DNA of 8,282 nt from Lachnospiraceae bacterium (GTDB lineage: Bacteria; Bacillota; Clostridia; Lachnospirales; Lachnospiraceae), in assembly GCA_003489085.1 (NCBI GenBank), contig DNJM01000047.1:5196-13477 (forward strand). The letters run 5' to 3'. The notes beneath the pieces are model-generated. The model had not been told where the DNA came from, ran no database searches, and was given only the letters and a program-made list of their open reading frames with translations. The position numbers were made by a program, and so were the translations under genes. The stretch's first letter is position 1. Every line of letters begins with the position of its first letter. This document shows positions 6,814-8,282 of this stretch, piece by piece.

Positions 6814-6912
6814 ATGGAATATCTGGTTGCCGATGAAAAAGAGGTCGGGTATAATGAAAGTAGAAGAAAGAAAATTGGTCTGACGGATGGCAGTTCAGTA
6901 ATGGAAAGATAG
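6814..6912 (+). CDS. Possible small ORF, 32 aa
   Basis: ATG at 6814 opens a 32-codon frame ending at TAG 6910-6912. GGAGG at 6800-6804 lies 9 bases upstream, which is good spacing. The product starts MEYLVADEKEVGYNESRRKK, is polar and highly charged, and has no membrane segment. I do not recognise it. Against it: the predicted TATAAT promoter lies inside this frame, so a transcript from that promoter would lack its start, and no clear promoter is seen further upstream. It may be a chance frame or the remnant of an older gene. Confidence 0.25.
   Translation: MEYLVADEKEVGYNESRRKKIGLTDGSSVMER
6827..6855 (+). promoter_or_regulatory. Predicted sigma-A-like promoter upstream of lipoprotein gene
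   Basis: A perfect -10 TATAAT (6850-6855) is preceded at 17 bases by TTGCCG (6827-6832), which matches the -35 consensus at four positions. Transcription would begin near 6862 and read into the short ORF at 6926 and the lipoprotein gene at 7018. It is the best + strand promoter visible in the 315-base gap between the divergent genes. Confidence 0.6.
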
Positions 6913-6925
6913 GGGGGATTTAAAG

Positions 6926-7021
6926 GTGAACAGGAATATTCGGAAAAACCATATATCGTTGCAAAAACGAATCGCGGTCAGAGAAATGATGTGTGCGGTA
7001 AAAAGAGGTGATCAGAAATGA
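6926..7021 (+). CDS. Possible small leader ORF, 31 aa, overlapping lipoprotein gene
   Basis: A GTG at 6926 opens a 31-codon frame that ends at TGA 7019-7021, overlapping the lipoprotein start as ATGA. AGGGGGGA (6911-6918) sits 7 bases upstream as a ribosome binding site. The product starts MNRNIRKNHISLQKRIAVRE, is strongly basic and is not recognised. The combination of a good binding site, position after the promoter and an ATGA overlap suggests a translated leader coupled to the next gene. The downstream gene also has its own strong binding site, so coupling would not be essential. The frame is short enough to be chance. Confidence 0.35.
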   Translation: MNRNIRKNHISLQKRIAVREMMCAVKRGDQK

Positions 7022-7563
7022 AAAGAATCATTGAACTATCCTATCGAGTGTCCATTCTGGTCATGACCATGCTGGTGGCTGTCGGTGTCACTGCCTGCGC
7101 TTCCGTCAAAAAGGAGCCGGTGGATATCAAAGCCCCGGAAATTCGTCTGACGGATGTGCTTTCCAGCAAAAAGAATGAGTTTCCTGTGAAGTCAGGAAAT
7201 TATAGTCTGAATGTTCCGGATGGGAAGGAGACACATGGAGTAGTTGCCTGCGGAATGAGTCCGCTGGACGAGAAGCAGAAGAAAATGGATGTACTGGATA
7301 TCCCGGACTATAATGGAACGGAGGAATTCCTATATCAATTTTCCTGTGATACAGAACCGTCAAAACTGACGGTTCATGAGTGGGACGCTTCTCTGCTCGG
7401 TGAAACAGAGGCAGAGGCGGAGGCTACGATGTCATATGAGGATGCTTTTATCCTGCAGTTGAAGCATGGAAAGGTATATGAAATTGTGGCGGAATGGAAT
7501 GAGGAAAAGGCAGAAACCAATGGCTTTTATGGCGAAGCAAGCTATGTAGTGGTGACGGAGTAG
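7018..7563 (+). CDS. Predicted lipoprotein of unknown function
   Basis: The 181-aa product begins with a basic start and a hydrophobic signal segment (residues ~4-26) ending in VTAC, a lipobox with Cys27 as the probable lipidated residue. It should therefore be anchored on the outer face of the membrane after signal peptidase II cleavage. The mature part (~155 residues) is hydrophilic and rich in Glu, Lys and Asp, with an acidic stretch ETEAEAEA near the middle, and has no motif I recognise. The start is well supported: GAGGTGATC (7005-7013), nearly perfectly complementary to the 16S rRNA 3' end, precedes ATG at 7018. A promoter lies ~165 bases upstream. The gene ends 77 bases before the acetyltransferase gene. 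A role in envelope binding or sensing is possible but nothing here shows it. Confidence 0.8.
   Translation: MKRIIELSYRVSILVMTMLVAVGVTACASVKKEPVDIKAPEIRLTDVLSSKKNEFPVKSGNYSLNVPDGKETHGVVACGMSPLDEKQKKMDVLDIPDYNGTEEFLYQFSCDTEPSKLTVHEWDASLLGETEAEAEATMSYEDAFILQLKHGKVYEIVAEWNEEKAETNGFYGEASYVVVTE
7354..7375. repeat. Perfect 9-bp hairpin inside the lipoprotein gene
   Basis: GAACCGTCA (7354-7362) and its exact complement TGACGGTTC (7367-7375) flank the tetraloop AAAC, within codons for TEPSKLTVHE. No T-tract follows on the + strand, so it is not a classical terminator. It could be an mRNA structure, a protein-binding palindrome or a coincidence. Confidence 0.6.
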
Positions 7564-7640
7564 AGGAAGGAGAAAAGGATGGTAAAATTAAGATAGGATC
7601 TTCTGTAATAAGCAATCAGGTTTAAGACAGGGAGATCATT

Positions 7641-8057
7641 ATGAATACAATAGAGATCAAAGAAACTATTTTTCCGAAGGCAGAAGAGATTGTAGTTTTA
7701 TATAATGACGTAGGTTGGTATGCGTATACGGCGGACCTGGCGTCTCTTCAGAAAGGACTTGAGAATTCGACGTATATTTTATCGGCGTGGGATGGAGAAA
7801 AGCTGGTTGGTATTCTTCGTGCAGTCGGTGATGAAGAAACAATTATGTATATTCAGGATATTCTGGTTTTGGAGGAATACCAGAGAAGAGGAATCGGCAG
7901 CAGGTTGGTTGAGTATTTTCTGCAAAAATATCAGAATGTCAGGCAGAAGGTGCTCATAACTGATAATACGGAAAAAAACAAATTTTTTTATAAGAAATGC
8001 GGCTTTTTAGCAGCAGAGAAGGTTCAGTTATGTACATTTGTCAGAATGAGCTTGTAA
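7641..8057 (+). CDS. GNAT-family N-acetyltransferase
   Basis: The 138-aa protein is a single GNAT domain that would transfer the acetyl group of acetyl-CoA to an amine of a small molecule or protein in the cytosol. Motif A is clear: IQDILVLEEYQRRGIGSRLV, with the acetyl-CoA pyrophosphate loop QRRGIGS at residues 81-87. Motif B follows as NTEKNKFFYKKCGF at about 109-122, where a Tyr is the usual general acid. The N-terminal ~45 residues supply substrate specificity and include the aromatic stretch VGWYAY near 24-29. The ATG at 7641 has AGGGAG (7629-7634) 6 bases upstream. The substrate cannot be deduced: this small group contains many uncharacterised acetyltransferases. No clear promoter is seen in the 77 bases before it, so it may be read from the lipoprotein promoter. 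A strong terminator follows. Confidence 0.88.
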   Translation: MNTIEIKETIFPKAEEIVVLYNDVGWYAYTADLASLQKGLENSTYILSAWDGEKLVGILRAVGDEETIMYIQDILVLEEYQRRGIGSRLVEYFLQKYQNVRQKVLITDNTEKNKFFYKKCGFLAAEKVQLCTFVRMSL

Positions 8058-8122
8058 TTCGCAGAAAAGATTTAGTTATGGAGCAGCCGATAACCTTATA
8101 ACAGCATATTCGTTTAAATTTT

Positions 8123-8171
8123 AAAATGGGGACTGTCCTGAAAACGTAATTCAGCGGCAGTTCCCATTTTT
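8123..8171 (+). terminator. Strong hairpin terminator after GNAT gene
   Basis: AAAATGGGGACTG (8123-8135) pairs with CAGTTCCCATTTT (8158-8170) over 13 bp with one G-T wobble. An inner 5-bp helix CTGAA/TTCAG (8138-8142 with 8150-8154) caps it. The 3' arm runs into TTTTT (8167-8171), and the 5' arm begins with AAAA, so the structure could terminate in both directions. It lies 65 bases after the GNAT stop codon. Palindromes with a GGGGACTG/CAGTCCCC core are also seen as dispersed repeats in Firmicutes genomes, so a mobile or REP-like origin is possible. Confidence 0.8.
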
Positions 8172-8282
8172 AGAATCTTTTAATGTTACGCAAATCATTA
8201 TAGTCATCAGATAGTGTCAAATGATCTATGAAAAACTGGGCAAAGAAAAAAGGCTCAGATGAACCTTGAAAATTGCAGATAT
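8172..8282. other. Right-edge region without a supported gene
   Basis: No open frame with a convincing ribosome binding site is visible in these 111 bases on either strand. The sequence is AT-rich and may be intergenic DNA leading to a gene outside the window. The final bases contain GAACCTTGAAAATTGC (8261-8276), which I could not assign to any feature. Confidence 0.4.

Noticed and set aside
7579..7596. ATG frame of 5 codons after GGAGA between the lipoprotein and GNAT genes
   Set aside because: It stops after five codons and offers no evidence of being a gene.
8197..8220. Minus-strand TTGACA and TATAAT near the right edge
   Set aside because: Both hexamers are perfect, but they are separated by only 12 bases, too short for a sigma-A promoter.

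Overview
The window looks like a chromosomal piece from an anaerobic Firmicute, probably a Lachnospiraceae-type Clostridia. This is inferred from the moderate GC content, strong AGGAGG-type ribosome binding sites, the FMN-riboswitch ribD-ribE-ribBA-ribH operon, and the style of the proteins. It is not proven from sequence alone.

Positions 1-4596 hold a riboflavin biosynthesis operon on the + strand. The window opens inside an FMN riboswitch (its 5' part is missing). A helper hairpin and two consecutive intrinsic terminators follow, all before ribD. Then come ribD (deaminase/reductase), ribE (riboflavin synthase, GTG start), ribBA (bifunctional DHBP synthase/GTP cyclohydrolase II) and ribH (lumazine synthase). 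Together these cover every riboflavin step from GTP and ribulose 5-phosphate except one dephosphorylation. A HAD-family phosphatase gene starts one base after the ribH stop codon, which makes it a natural candidate for that missing step. A 14-bp inverted repeat closes the operon.

Positions 4609-6790 hold a separate minus-strand unit: a DeoR-family repressor followed by an organophosphate:phosphate-antiporter-type MFS transporter. This looks like a self-contained, substrate-controlled uptake operon for a phosphorylated compound. Its promoter region carries several CACAAA (TTTGTG) repeats, two of them lying exactly between the predicted -35 and -10, so they are candidate operators.

Positions 6790-8282 run on the + strand. 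They contain a good sigma-A-like promoter, two possible tiny ORFs, an unrecognised lipoprotein gene that overlaps the second tiny ORF by ATGA, a GNAT acetyltransferase gene and a strong hairpin terminator. The last ~110 bases hold no gene that I can support. I see no tRNA, rRNA, CRISPR array, transposase or phage gene in the window.
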